Below, one piece after another: positions 53,147 to 62,264 of a stretch of DNA of 64,000 nt. Origin of the DNA: an uncultured Blautia sp. (lineage in GTDB: Bacteria > Bacillota > Clostridia > Lachnospirales > Lachnospiraceae). The notes below the pieces were generated by a model, which was not told the DNA's origin, searched no databases, and was given only the letters and a program-made list of their open reading frames with translations. Position numbers and translations under genes: made by a program. Where the stretch lies: the NCBI GenBank assembly GCA_900551075.1, contig URVB01000005.1, forward strand, positions 1 through 64,000, written 5' to 3'. Within the stretch, counting starts at the first letter, position 1. Every line of letters starts with the position of its first letter.

Positions 53147-54100
53147 ATGGATTTAACAAATATGATCCACGGAGGGGCAGAAGAAATGCAGGCGCCGGAA
53201 CAGCAGCTTTCCAAGGAAGAGTATGCGGCGCTTAAGAAACAGGAACGGGAAGAAGTATGGGCAGAAGTAGATGCAAAAGCACAGGCGGTTTTTAAAGATG
53301 GAGATTCTTTGAAAGGATTTTTGGATTTTATGGCCCAGTGCAATACACAGAAGACACCGAATCTTCTGCTGATCTATGGACAGAACCCGGAGGCAAAGAT
53401 GGTGAAATCCTATGACCGCTGGCAACAGGAGCGCCGTTCGCCAAAGTCCGGTGTTCATGGATATACCTATATGATCAGCACGGAGTATGAAAAAGACGGA
53501 GAGAAGAGAAACGGATATACCATTGGGAAAGGATTTGACATCAGCCAGATGAGTGGAAAACCTTTGGAAGAGCGTCCGCAAAGAACAATGGAAGAACTGG
53601 TCACTGCTGTTTTAAAGGATCAGCAGGTAAGGCTGCAGATCGCAGACAATCTGCCGGAGGGGATTCAGGCACAGTACATTCCGAAACAGAGGACGGTGTA
53701 TGTCCGCAATGGAATGGATGAGATGACGACCTTTCATGCCATTAACCGGGAACTGGCGTGTGCATCCTTGGATATGCATGACGGAAGTTATGCCAGAAAG
53801 AAGGTCAATGCACAGGCATACTGTGCTGCCTATGTGATCGGGAAACGCTATGGGGCAGAGGTGTCCGGCTTCCAGATGGGAAAGATTGCAGAAATGCAGG
53901 AGAATGGGAAGAAAGATCCGCAGGAACTGAGAGGCTTCTTAAATGATGTCCGTCAGGCAGCTTATACCATCCGAAACCATATGGAGAGAAACTTCGGAGA
54001 GCAGGAGCAGGCATTTACAAAGGATGAATTTTCCATTGAGGGCCCGGCAGAAAAGCCGCCTCAGAAGGAAAAGAAAAGCAAACAGCAGCCGGAGCGATAG
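53147..54100 (+). CDS. ArdC-like N-terminal-domain protein (antirestriction type)
   Basis: Protein of 317 residues. LKGFLDFMAQCNTQKTPNLLLIYGQNPEAKMVKSYDRWQ (in sequence, about residues 48-85) matches the ArdC-type ssDNA-binding domain. TTFHAINRELACASLDM, further on, resembles the peptidase-like segment of these proteins but with the HExxH Glu/His pattern altered (HAINRE). A basic Gln/Lys tail ends it. ArdC proteins protect incoming single strands from restriction. Confidence 0.7.
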   Translation: MDLTNMIHGGAEEMQAPEQQLSKEEYAALKKQEREEVWAEVDAKAQAVFKDGDSLKGFLDFMAQCNTQKTPNLLLIYGQNPEAKMVKSYDRWQQERRSPKSGVHGYTYMISTEYEKDGEKRNGYTIGKGFDISQMSGKPLEERPQRTMEELVTAVLKDQQVRLQIADNLPEGIQAQYIPKQRTVYVRNGMDEMTTFHAINRELACASLDMHDGSYARKKVNAQAYCAAYVIGKRYGAEVSGFQMGKIAEMQENGKKDPQELRGFLNDVRQAAYTIRNHMERNFGEQEQAFTKDEFSIEGPAEKPPQKEKKSKQQPER

Positions 54101-54195
54101 TTAAGAAAAAGTTTACCAGTTCAGGATAGCTATTGGAAACCTCTTGTGGTATGGTTGGTGTAACAAAGAAGGTCAAAGAAAAGGAGGACGAAAGC

Positions 54196-54507
54196 ATGGC
54201 AGAATATTATTTAAAAGTGGATAATATCATGAAAAATATGTTCGTGGCGGCGCTGAAAGATGAGATTCAGGCGCAGCGTGAGCAGGGAACGGCAGACTCA
54301 GAAACTGAAGAAATGCTGGCGAAAGTCCGGGCATACGACCTGAAGGAAAAACGCCTGCCGATCACCACAGGGGAACAGCGTCAGTTAAGGAATGCCCTTA
54401 ACCGGCTCCGAAACAAATATCTGGCAATGGGCAGATACAGTGATGGGATTGACAGTGTGATTATAAAAGTGTTGATGCCCAATAAAAGCAAGCATTTCTT
54501 CTGGTAA
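54196..54507 (+). CDS. Small helical ICE protein of unknown function
   Basis: Protein of 103 residues from ATG 54196 with AAAGGAGG upstream: EYYLKVDNIMKNMFVAALKDEIQAQREQG, then GEQRQLRNALNRLRNKYLAMG. Entirely helical with no enzymatic motif. The preceding 95-base gap holds no gene. It lies in the conjugation block, so an accessory role is likely. Confidence 0.55.
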   Translation: MAEYYLKVDNIMKNMFVAALKDEIQAQREQGTADSETEEMLAKVRAYDLKEKRLPITTGEQRQLRNALNRLRNKYLAMGRYSDGIDSVIIKVLMPNKSKHFFW

Positions 54508-54523
54508 GAAGGGAGTGGTGCCT

Positions 54524-54781
54524 ATGGTAAGTCATGATGAAAGAAAAGTAGAATGGTTACGGAAACAGTATCCGGAAGGAACGCTGGTCTGTCTGGGTTT
54601 TATGGACGAGCAGGGAATGCCGAGCGGTTTAAAAGGAAGGGTAAACCATGTGGATGATTCCGGACAGATTCACGTCAGTTGGGAGAATGGGCGCGGTCTT
54701 GCCCTGATCCCCGGAGTCGATTCATTTCATAAAATAGGAGAAATGCAAAGCAAGAAGAAGGAGCAGGTACCGCAGAGGTAA
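54524..54781 (+). CDS. DUF4314-family protein
   Basis: Protein of 85 residues: KVEWLRKQYPEGTLVCLGFMDEQ, GLKGRVNHVDDSGQIHVSWENGRGLALIPGVDSF. This is the compact beta-barrel DUF4314 module that sits just before the coupling protein in many Firmicute ICEs. ATG 54524 is chosen with AAGGGAG 8 bases upstream. Function unknown. Confidence 0.82.
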   Translation: MVSHDERKVEWLRKQYPEGTLVCLGFMDEQGMPSGLKGRVNHVDDSGQIHVSWENGRGLALIPGVDSFHKIGEMQSKKKEQVPQR

Positions 54782-54891
54782 CGTTCCGTAAGTCGGACCT
54801 GATCCCCTGGCTGATCTTTCTGCCCCTTGTCTGGTGGGCAGGAGCCATCACAGCCTGTGCCATCCAGCCGGATGCAAATTTATTTATCATT

Positions 54892-56541
54892 TTGGAAGTG
54901 CTGACCGAAAAACTGGAGCAGCCTTTTTCCATTACTTATACACCATACACGATGAGGTGTATTCTGATATTCACAGCCGCCTATTTCTTAGGCATCGGTA
55001 TTTATTATTCCCAGAGAAGAAATTACAGAAGAGGAAAGGAGCATGGCTCTGCCAGATGGGGCGATGCAGTGCAAATCTGCAGGCGTTACCGGGAGAAACA
55101 ATATACCCAGAATCTGTTATTAACCCAGAACTTCCGTATGGGTTTGGATGGATACAAACACAAGCGGAATTTAAATGTACTTGTGGTGGGCGGTTCCGGA
55201 GCAGGAAAGAGCCGCACCTATGCCATCCCGAACATTATGCAGTGCAACTGTTCCATGGTGATCACCGATCCGAAAGCGGAACTTCTCAGAAAGACCGGAG
55301 GACTGCTGGAACGGATGGGGTATGAAGTCCGGGTATTTGATCTGATCAATCCGGAGACTTCATTCTGTTATAATCCCTTTGCCTATGTGCGGGATGATAA
55401 GGATGTGCTAAAGCTCATCAATAACCTGATTCGCAATACCACACCGAAGGGAGCGCAGTCCTCCGATCCATTCTGGGAGAAAAGTGAGACTGCATTGTTA
55501 CAAGCACTCATGCTGTATCTTTTGCATGAAGCGCCGCCGGAGGAACAGAATTTCCCTATGATCATGGAAATGCTTGGAAGCGCACAGGTAAAAGAGGATG
55601 ATGAAGAATACCAGTCCCCTCTGGACATTCTGTTTGAGAGACTGGAAATGCGGGATCCCGAAAGCATTGCGGTGAAACAGTATGCCATTTATAAACAGGC
55701 GGCAGGAAAAACAGCGAAAAGTATCCTGATTTCCGTAGGCGTGCGTTTAGCAGCCTTTAACTTAAAGCAGATCGCAAACCTGACCTGCACCGATGAACTG
55801 GATCTATATAGCATCGGGGAGAAAAAAGTGGCATTATTCTGCTGTATCCCGGATGCGGATACGTCCATGAACTATCTGGTAGGCATGATCTATAGCAATC
55901 TGTTCCAGACCTTGTACTATGTGGCCGACCGGAAATACGGGGGAAGGCTACCCGTTCCGGTACACTGTATCATGGATGAGTGGCCAAACGTGGCGCTGCC
56001 CGATGACTTTGACAAGATCCTTGCCACCATGCGTTCCAGAGCGATTTCCTGCAGCATCATCATACAGAACATTGCACAGATGAAAGCGCTGTTTAAGGAT
56101 TCATGGGAAAGTCTGATTGGAAACGCAGATGAATTTTTATATCTGGGCGGCAACGAAAAGGAAGGGCATAAATATGTGTCAGAACTTTTGGGAAAGGAAA
56201 CGCTGGATACCAATACCTACGGGCAGACCAAAGGAAGAAGCGGAAGTTATTCAGTGAACTTCCAGCAGAGCGGAAGGGAACTTCTGACACCGGATGAAGT
56301 ACGGCTTTTGGATAACAAAAAAGCGGTGCTCCTGATACGTGGAGAACTTCCCATTCTGGATGATAAATACGATTTGATGCGGCATGTGAATGTGAAATAT
56401 ACCGAAGATGGCGGTGCGCCTGCGTACAATTATGCGAAAGCACCGCTTGCACATGAAGATTTAAAGATTGATACCAGAAGACTGGATGATTATGTACTGC
56501 TTTCTGCGGAGGATATTCTCGGCGGTGAGCAGTCTTTTTGA
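54892..56541 (+). CDS. VirD4/TraG-type coupling ATPase (T4CP)
   Basis: ATPase that docks the relaxase-DNA complex to the transfer channel. Walker A VVGGSGAGKSRTYAIPN, Walker B-like VPVHCIMDEWPNVALPDD, SMVITDPKAELLRKTG and RAISCSIIIQNIAQMKALF are T4CP motifs. A first membrane helix (LIPWLIFLPLVWWAG) lies upstream of this start in the same open frame (54733-54891), which has no ATG, GTG or TTG. TTG 54892 is the first ordinary start, but the true protein probably begins near 54780-54800, perhaps at CTG 54799. A second helix lies at about residues 22-42. Confidence 0.85.
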   Translation: MEVLTEKLEQPFSITYTPYTMRCILIFTAAYFLGIGIYYSQRRNYRRGKEHGSARWGDAVQICRRYREKQYTQNLLLTQNFRMGLDGYKHKRNLNVLVVGGSGAGKSRTYAIPNIMQCNCSMVITDPKAELLRKTGGLLERMGYEVRVFDLINPETSFCYNPFAYVRDDKDVLKLINNLIRNTTPKGAQSSDPFWEKSETALLQALMLYLLHEAPPEEQNFPMIMEMLGSAQVKEDDEEYQSPLDILFERLEMRDPESIAVKQYAIYKQAAGKTAKSILISVGVRLAAFNLKQIANLTCTDELDLYSIGEKKVALFCCIPDADTSMNYLVGMIYSNLFQTLYYVADRKYGGRLPVPVHCIMDEWPNVALPDDFDKILATMRSRAISCSIIIQNIAQMKALFKDSWESLIGNADEFLYLGGNEKEGHKYVSELLGKETLDTNTYGQTKGRSGSYSVNFQQSGRELLTPDEVRLLDNKKAVLLIRGELPILDDKYDLMRHVNVKYTEDGGAPAYNYAKAPLAHEDLKIDTRRLDDYVLLSAEDILGGEQSF

Positions 56542-56556
56542 TTGGAGGAATGTGGA

Positions 56557-56919
56557 TTGAACAAATGGAATTTACCGTTTTACAGAAAAAAAGAAAGAAA
56601 AGGAACTGACCCTCTGCCTATGAATCAGGGACAGAAAAGGAGATTTACTGTTTATATGGCAGTGGTACTGGCAATGACCATTGGGGCTGTTCCGGTATTT
56701 GCAGCCGGAGATCCCTTAACGGTCATCAACAATCTGTCTACCTTTATCTTTTCCCTGATCCGGGCAATCGGACTAATCCTGCTTGGCTTTGGTGTGGTAC
56801 AGGTAGGTCTTAGCTTAAAGAGCCATGATCCAAGCCAGAGAGCCAATGGATTTCTGACACTGGCAGGCGGTGTCATCATCACCTTTACGAAAGAAATCCT
56901 GGACCTGATCGTGGGATAA
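56557..56919 (+). CDS. Maff2-family membrane protein (VirB2/VirB3-like position)
   Basis: Protein of 120 residues. Cytoplasmic basic start, a membrane helix (YMAVVLAMTIGAVPVFAAG, possibly cleaved like a signal), then LIRAIGLILLGFGVVQVGLSLKSHDPSQRANGF and ILDLIVG. This is the Maff2 family, small proteins found between VirD4 and TrbL-like genes. TTG 56557 is preferred because GGAGG stands 8 bases ahead; TTG 56542 precedes that site. Confidence 0.82.
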   Translation: MNKWNLPFYRKKERKGTDPLPMNQGQKRRFTVYMAVVLAMTIGAVPVFAAGDPLTVINNLSTFIFSLIRAIGLILLGFGVVQVGLSLKSHDPSQRANGFLTLAGGVIITFTKEILDLIVG

Positions 56920-56985
56920 AGAAAGGAAACGGAGCGGGGGTGCATTGGCATCCCCGTTATTTGAAGCAGAGGGAGGTGAGAAACT

Positions 56986-57825
56986 CTGAGTGATAACTGG
57001 ATTGTACAGAACTTAAATTCCGCACTGCAGACATGGAATGACAAGCTGGCGGAGATTTGGGTGTTGCTGACACAAAGCCCGGAATCCTTTAAAGACGGAA
57101 GCATCTGGGGCGTGATTGTAAATATCAATGGAGCGCTGACTGCCATCGGCTACGGTCTTTTGGTTCTGTTTTTTGCAGCCGGAATGGTGAAGACCTGTGG
57201 GAGCTTTTCGGACATGAAAAAGCCGGAGCATGCCCTGAAAGCCTTTATCCGTTTCGCACTGGCGCAGGGGGCAATCATGTTTGGCATGGAACTGATGACT
57301 GCCATTTTTTCCATTGTGCAGGGAATCGTGTCCACCATCATGTCGGACTATGGAATGACAGCAAGCGGTGTGACGGAGCTTCCGGCAGAAATCGTGGAGA
57401 AGATTGAATCGGTGGGCATGCTGGAATCCATTCCCTTGTGGATCGTGACTTTACTTGGAAGCCTTTTGATCACCGTGCTGTCATTCATCATGATTCTGAC
57501 GGTGTATGGCAGGATGTTTAAGTTATATATGTATACAGCCATTGCCCCGATCCCCATCTCCACTTTTGCGGGAGAACCCTCCCAGTCGGTGGGGAAAAAT
57601 TTTGTGCGTTCTTATGCAGGGGTATGCTTAGAAGGAGCGATTATTGCACTGGCCTGCATTATCTTTTCAGTGTATGCGGCGAGTCCTCCGGCAGTAGGAG
57701 ATACCAGCTTAAGTGCAGTGACGATTGTATGGAACTATGTGGGAGAACTGGTCTTTAACCTGCTGGTACTGGTAGGAGCAGTCAAGGCATCAGACCGGAT
57801 CGTAAAAGAAATGATGGGATTATAG
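56986..57825 (+). CDS. TrbL/VirB6-like polytopic conjugation protein
   Basis: Protein of about 279 residues with five to six membrane helices (GALTAIGYGLLVLFFAAGMV, WIVTLLGSLLITVLSFIMIL, EGAIIALACIIFSVYAA, ELVFNLLVLVGAVKASD). It forms part of the inner-membrane channel. The frame opens at CTG 56986 with GGGAGGTGAG just ahead and a stop at 56977. The sequence from there (SDNWIVQNLNSALQTWNDKLAEIW) looks like the true N-terminus, so a CTG start is likely. The first GTG at 57061 would cut 25 residues. Confidence 0.8.
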   Translation: MSDNWIVQNLNSALQTWNDKLAEIWVLLTQSPESFKDGSIWGVIVNINGALTAIGYGLLVLFFAAGMVKTCGSFSDMKKPEHALKAFIRFALAQGAIMFGMELMTAIFSIVQGIVSTIMSDYGMTASGVTELPAEIVEKIESVGMLESIPLWIVTLLGSLLITVLSFIMILTVYGRMFKLYMYTAIAPIPISTFAGEPSQSVGKNFVRSYAGVCLEGAIIALACIIFSVYAASPPAVGDTSLSAVTIVWNYVGELVFNLLVLVGAVKASDRIVKEMMGL

Positions 57826-57834
57826 GAGGTTTTT

Positions 57835-58260
57835 ATGGACGAGAAAAAGACATTGGACTATGAATGGGAGTTTGGAAAGGAAGAGATTGTTTTAGAAGTG
57901 GCTGCTTACCACTATGGAGAAAATCTGGCGGTTATGATGTACCACAAGGCAGAGGGGAATCTGGAAGCCTTTGGAGATCTGACGGTGAATCTTCCGGCAT
58001 ATTCCTTAGAACCCAATGAAGCATTCATTTCTGATTTTGAAAGTAAAAACAAACTTGCATTTATCAAAAAGCATAAGATTGGGAAAGTGCTGCCTTGGAA
58101 AGGGAGATCCGGCTACTGCGAGTATGCGGTGGTTGCCTTTGATTTAAACAGGCTTTCCCAGTATGACAAAGAAGGTGTGGAGCGGTTTTGTAAGGCACGT
58201 GGGATAGAACTTCCCAAAGAAAAAACACCGAAGAAACAGAAAAAACAGATGGAGAGGTAA
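57835..58260 (+). CDS. DUF4313-family ICE protein
   Basis: Protein of 141 residues: WEFGKEEIVLEVAAYHYGENLAVMMYHKAEGN, FGDLTVNLPAYSLEPNEAFISDF, a beta-rich module, and a Lys-rich tail. This is DUF4313, found between TrbL-like and PrgI genes. AGGAGG precedes ATG 57835. Function unknown. Confidence 0.78.
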   Translation: MDEKKTLDYEWEFGKEEIVLEVAAYHYGENLAVMMYHKAEGNLEAFGDLTVNLPAYSLEPNEAFISDFESKNKLAFIKKHKIGKVLPWKGRSGYCEYAVVAFDLNRLSQYDKEGVERFCKARGIELPKEKTPKKQKKQMER

Positions 58261-58266
58261 AAGAAA

Positions 58267-58707
58267 ATGGAAGTAAAAATGAATAAAGAAATCCGGGATT
58301 ATCAGGAATCCATGTTTATGGGGCTGAACTTAAGACAGTGTATCTGTTCTGTGCTGGCAATCCTGACAGCAGTAGGACTTTATTTCGGATTACAGGAAAA
58401 GGTGGGAAATGAAATCACCGGATGGCTGTGTGTGTTAGGTGCGGCGCCTTTTGCAGCCTGCGGCTTTTTCCAGTACCACGGTATGACGGCAGAACAGTTT
58501 TTATGGGCATATATCAAGTCGGAATTTTTGTATCCCAAGCGGCTGCTCTTCCAGCCGGAGGATACCTATTATTCCTGCATGGCGGAAACCATCGGTCTGG
58601 GGGAAAAGAACCGGACAGACGGGGCAGTCATCCGCAGGAAGCAGGAGGCAAAAGCAGAGAAAAAACGTGTGAGAAAGAAAAAGGGAAGGGGTGATGCCTT
58701 TGATTAA
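58267..58707 (+). CDS. PrgI-family conjugation protein (VirB3-like)
   Basis: Protein of 146 residues. IRDYQESMFMGLNLRQCICSVLA, a membrane helix, LYFGLQEKVGNEITGW, a second helix (VLGAAPFAACGFF) and QYHGMTAEQFLWAYIKSEFL are the PrgI layout. A basic C-terminal tail follows. Overlaps virB4 by 14 bases. An ATG at 58279 is an alternative start. Confidence 0.85.
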   Translation: MEVKMNKEIRDYQESMFMGLNLRQCICSVLAILTAVGLYFGLQEKVGNEITGWLCVLGAAPFAACGFFQYHGMTAEQFLWAYIKSEFLYPKRLLFQPEDTYYSCMAETIGLGEKNRTDGAVIRRKQEAKAEKKRVRKKKGRGDAFD

Positions 58708-61030
58708 AACACTGCATCAGGCAATGAAGAGGGATAAAGAGAAATTTAAAGTTCCAAGGTCAGTACAGCAGGCAATCCCGATTCAAAAGATATGGCCGGA
58801 TGGCATTTTCCAGTCCGGCACAAAGTTTTCCAAGTCTTTCCGGTTCTCGGATATCAATTATTCCATTGCAAGCAAAGCGGATAAAACGGAAATGTTTCTG
58901 GATTATTCGGAGTTATTAAATGCACTGGATTCCGGCGCATCCGCCAAGATTACCTTAAACAACCGCAGGATCAATAAGCAGGAATTTGAGTCTTCCCTCT
59001 TGATTCCGATGAAAGAGGATGGATTGGATGAATACCGCAGGGAGTACAACGAAATGCTGCTTTCCAAAGTGAGTGGAACGAATAACAGCATTTATCAGGA
59101 ACGGTATCTGACGGTCAGTGTCCATAAAAAGAATATCGATGAAGCCAGAACTTATTTTGCAAGAGTGGGAACGGATATCGTGACGCATCTGGCAAAGTTG
59201 TCTTCGATTGGGGAAGAACTGGATGCCGAAAGCCGTCTGCAGATTTTCCGGGATTTCTTTCAGGCGGGGAAGACACCTGCCTTTCCTTTTGACCTAAAAG
59301 CCTTTGCAAAAAAGGGCGGGAATTTTAAGGACTGGATCTGTCCGCAGTCTATGGAATTTCAAAAGGACTGCTTCTGTATTGATGACCGTTATGGAAGGGT
59401 ATTGTATATGCAGGACTATGCCAGTTATGTAAAAGATGACATGATCTCCGAGCTTTGTGATCTGAGCCGGGATCTGATGTTATCCATTGATATTCTGCCA
59501 GTACCTACAGATGAAGCAGTGAGGAAGATCCAGAACCGTCTTTTGGGAGTGGAAACCAATGTGACCAACTGGCAGAGGCGGCAGAATGCCAACAACAACT
59601 TTTCTGCCATTGTTCCTTATGATATGGAACTGCAGAGAAAGGAAACGAAGGAAATGCTGGATGACCTGACCACCAGAGACCAGAGGATGATGTTCGGAAT
59701 CCTGACGATGGTACATATGGCAGACAGCAAAAAGCAGCTTGACTCGGATACGGAAAGCATTCTGTCTGTGGCAAGAAAACATCTGTGCCAGATGGCAACC
59801 TTAAAATGGCAGCAAGTGGACGGGCTCAATACGGTACTGCCTTACGGCATCCGAAAGATCAATGCCCTCCGAACACTGACAACGGAATCTACCGCTGTGC
59901 TGATTCCATTCCATACGCAGGAGATCATGCAGCCGGGCGGTATTTACTACGGACAGAATGCAGTCAGTAAAAATATGCTGGTGGCAGACCGTAGGAAACT
60001 GTTAAATGGCAATTCCTTCCGATTGGGTGTCAGCGGATCGGGAAAGAGTTTCTCGGCAAAGGAAGAGATTGTAGACCTTGCCCTTTCCACAGAGGATGAC
60101 ATCTTAATTCTTGATCCGGAGTCGGAGTTTGTTTCTTTAGTAGAATCCTTAAATGGAGAAGTGATCTCCATTTCCGCAACATCGGATACCCATCTGAACG
60201 CACTGGACATGGATTCGGCTTATGGCAATGATAAGAACCCGTTGATTGAAAAATCGGAATTTATTCTCTCTTTGTTTGAGCAGCTCGTAGGCGCAGGGAA
60301 TCTGTCGGCAAAAGAAAAATCTATCTTAGACCGCTGTACCGCAGATGTGTACCGGGATTATATGCGCAGCGGTTATCAGGGAGAAGTGCCGACTTTAAAA
60401 GACTTGTACCGACAGTTGATGCTGCAGCCGGAAGAAGAGGCAAGAGGGCTTGCGTTATCTTCGGAACTGTTTATCAACGGAAGTCTGAATACTTTTGCCC
60501 AGAGGACCAATGTAAACACCAAAAGCCGTATCATCGATTACGATATCCGTGAGTTGGGAGAACAGCTCATGCCACTTGGCATGCTGGTTACCTTGGACAG
60601 CATTTTCAACCGGGTAATCCAGAACTGGAAGAATGGACGGACTACTTGGATCTTTGCGGATGAGTTTTACTTGTTGTTTCGGTATCAATACAGTGCGGAC
60701 TTTTTCTACCGTCTGTATAAGAGAATCCGAAAGTATAACGGTTTTGTGACAGGGCTCACACAGAACGTGGAAGAGCTGCTCCGCTCCGATACGGCAAGGT
60801 TAATGCTGGCAAACAGTGAATTTCTGATTCTCTTAAATCAGGCCACTACAGACCGGGATGAATTGGCAGCCCTTTTGAATATCTCAGAGAACCAGTTGTC
60901 CTACATTACCAATGTAGGAGCCGGACATGGGCTGATCCGGTGTTCCGGGAATATCGTACCCTTTGAGAACAGTTTTCCGAAGAACACCAAGCTGTACCGA
61001 TTGATGACGACCAAACCGGGGGAATTCTGA
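58694..61030 (+). CDS. VirB4-type conjugation ATPase
   Basis: Protein of 778 residues, the motor ATPase of the type IV secretion channel. Walker A FRLGVSGSGKSFSAKEE lies at about residue 444, DDILILDPESEFVSLVE follows, Walker B TTWIFADEFYLLF at about 655, and FVTGLTQNVEELL after it. SVHKKNIDEARTYFARV lies in the N-terminal domain. GTG 58691, ATG 58694 and TTG 58700 are all possible; the site AAGGGG is adjacent. The overlap with prgI suggests coupling. Confidence 0.9.
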   Translation: MPLIKTLHQAMKRDKEKFKVPRSVQQAIPIQKIWPDGIFQSGTKFSKSFRFSDINYSIASKADKTEMFLDYSELLNALDSGASAKITLNNRRINKQEFESSLLIPMKEDGLDEYRREYNEMLLSKVSGTNNSIYQERYLTVSVHKKNIDEARTYFARVGTDIVTHLAKLSSIGEELDAESRLQIFRDFFQAGKTPAFPFDLKAFAKKGGNFKDWICPQSMEFQKDCFCIDDRYGRVLYMQDYASYVKDDMISELCDLSRDLMLSIDILPVPTDEAVRKIQNRLLGVETNVTNWQRRQNANNNFSAIVPYDMELQRKETKEMLDDLTTRDQRMMFGILTMVHMADSKKQLDSDTESILSVARKHLCQMATLKWQQVDGLNTVLPYGIRKINALRTLTTESTAVLIPFHTQEIMQPGGIYYGQNAVSKNMLVADRRKLLNGNSFRLGVSGSGKSFSAKEEIVDLALSTEDDILILDPESEFVSLVESLNGEVISISATSDTHLNALDMDSAYGNDKNPLIEKSEFILSLFEQLVGAGNLSAKEKSILDRCTADVYRDYMRSGYQGEVPTLKDLYRQLMLQPEEEARGLALSSELFINGSLNTFAQRTNVNTKSRIIDYDIRELGEQLMPLGMLVTLDSIFNRVIQNWKNGRTTWIFADEFYLLFRYQYSADFFYRLYKRIRKYNGFVTGLTQNVEELLRSDTARLMLANSEFLILLNQATTDRDELAALLNISENQLSYITNVGAGHGLIRCSGNIVPFENSFPKNTKLYRLMTTKPGEF

Positions 61031-61057
61031 TGGCAGAGGGGTAGAAGAGATGTTGAC

Positions 61058-61358
61058 TTACAATAAATAGTTATACTTTGACAATAGAAAGCTATATTTT
61101 ACAATAATTATCTATAAAAGCGGTTACGGTGTGATTTTTACAATAATTATTCATACAAATGCACTGGAATTGACAATAAAAAGTTATACCAGTGTAAAAC
61201 CGCTAAAAATTTCGTTGTAAGAATGGCTTTGGATATTGGTTGAAGCATTGCTGTCACATGGGATTTCTTATGTGGCGGCATTTTTTATGTGAAATGCAAC
61301 AGTTTGTATAACTATTTATTGTCAAAACGGAGAAAGGAGTATGACTTATTATTGTTAA
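61058..61358 (+). repeat. Cluster of about seven 20-bp iteron-like repeats downstream of virB4
   Basis: Consensus TTGACAATAAAAAGTTATAC. Direct copies begin at about 61058, 61078, 61098, 61137 and 61170; inverted copies lie at 61306-61325 (near-perfect) and 61339-61358. The first three are spaced exactly 20 bases, two helical turns, so a protein could sit on one DNA face. The region (61031-61455) has no gene. Functions that fit are an iteron replication origin, a partition centromere for ParM/ParR, or operators of a regulator controlling the downstream genes. Confidence 0.75.
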
Positions 61359-61397
61359 GAAACAAGAGAAAGAATTGAAGAAAAGAAGCAGATAAGA

Positions 61398-61438
61398 AAG
61401 CCGGAGTGTTCCAGTGTCAGACTGGCTCCGGCTTTTTA
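61398..61438 (+). terminator. Strong terminator/attenuator before the DUF6674-like gene
   Basis: AAGCCGGAG (61398-61406) pairs with CTCCGGCTT (61427-61435) with an inner stem CCAGTG/CACTGG-like, followed by TTTTAG. Only 17 bases precede the next ATG, so it can cut transcription from the repeat region into that gene. Confidence 0.65.
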
Positions 61439-61455
61439 GGATGGAGGTGATGTGC

Positions 61456-62253
61456 ATGGAAGAAATGGAACAATGGGAAGCTGTTGAGATTGAAAAAATC
61501 CCTTTGAAGGAACAGGCAGTGTTTCAGGAATTATTTGCAGCCTTAGAAAAGCATGGTCTTCATGAAGAAAAAGAGTATGTGATACAGATGACGGATTATT
61601 TAGAAGGGATGGAAGAACAGCTTGGAGAAGTGCGAAAAGAACTGGGGAAGGTCAGGAGCCAGCTTGACACCATCCAGAACAGAGGGGTGAAGCAGAGGAC
61701 ATTGGAAGTCGTAAACCGGGCAGAGCAGGTGGTACAGGGCATCGGCATGCAGGTGGCAGGGCTGAAAGAACAGTTTGTACAGAAAGCAAAGCAAGCAGTA
61801 CAGGTATCGAAAGAGAAAGGAAAAGAGACGTTGGTGTCGGTTGTCCGGAAACTGTATGTACCGGAGACACTTAAAAAACTTGAGAATGCCTTACATGATA
61901 CGGTGCTTTATCTGGATCAGGGGATTGACCGGATTGGGAATGTGGGTGATGAACTGCAGGAGGCCAAAGGGCATCTGAAGAATATCGCAAAAGAATTGTC
62001 CGGAAAAGAGCGGACCGTCATCAGAGGAAGGAATCCGGAGCATGGCGTGACGTTCCAGTTGCAAAAAGCAATGTTTTCTCTGATGCAGAAGCTGCACCGA
62101 ATGGAGCAGAAGACAGGAGAACTTCGAAAACAGATAGAACCAAAGGAGCAGGGAGAGAAGACTTCGGTAAAGGCCCGGCTGGAGGCAATCCAGAATCAGC
62201 GTGTGCCGCTTGCAATCGAAATGAAACAGCCAAAACCGGAAAGAGCAAGGTAG
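61456..62253 (+). CDS. DUF6674-like coiled-coil ICE protein
   Basis: Protein of 265 residues from ATG 61456 (GGAGGTGAT upstream). LFAALEKHGLHEEKEYVIQMTDYLEGMEEQLGEVRKELG is the conserved opening. Long amphipathic helices (YVPETLKKLENALHD, GIDRIGNVGDELQEAKGHLKNIAKELSG) continue to the end. No enzymatic motif. Such proteins occur between VirB4 and CwlT in related elements; role unknown. Confidence 0.68.
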   Translation: MEEMEQWEAVEIEKIPLKEQAVFQELFAALEKHGLHEEKEYVIQMTDYLEGMEEQLGEVRKELGKVRSQLDTIQNRGVKQRTLEVVNRAEQVVQGIGMQVAGLKEQFVQKAKQAVQVSKEKGKETLVSVVRKLYVPETLKKLENALHDTVLYLDQGIDRIGNVGDELQEAKGHLKNIAKELSGKERTVIRGRNPEHGVTFQLQKAMFSLMQKLHRMEQKTGELRKQIEPKEQGEKTSVKARLEAIQNQRVPLAIEMKQPKPERAR

Positions 62254-62264
62254 GAGGAGATGCG

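Noticed and set aside
54743..54800. A -1 programmed frameshift fusing the DUF4314 protein to VirD4
   Set aside because: The frames are related by -1, but the AAGAAGAAGG run is not a classic X-XXY-YYZ slippery site and no stimulatory structure was seen.
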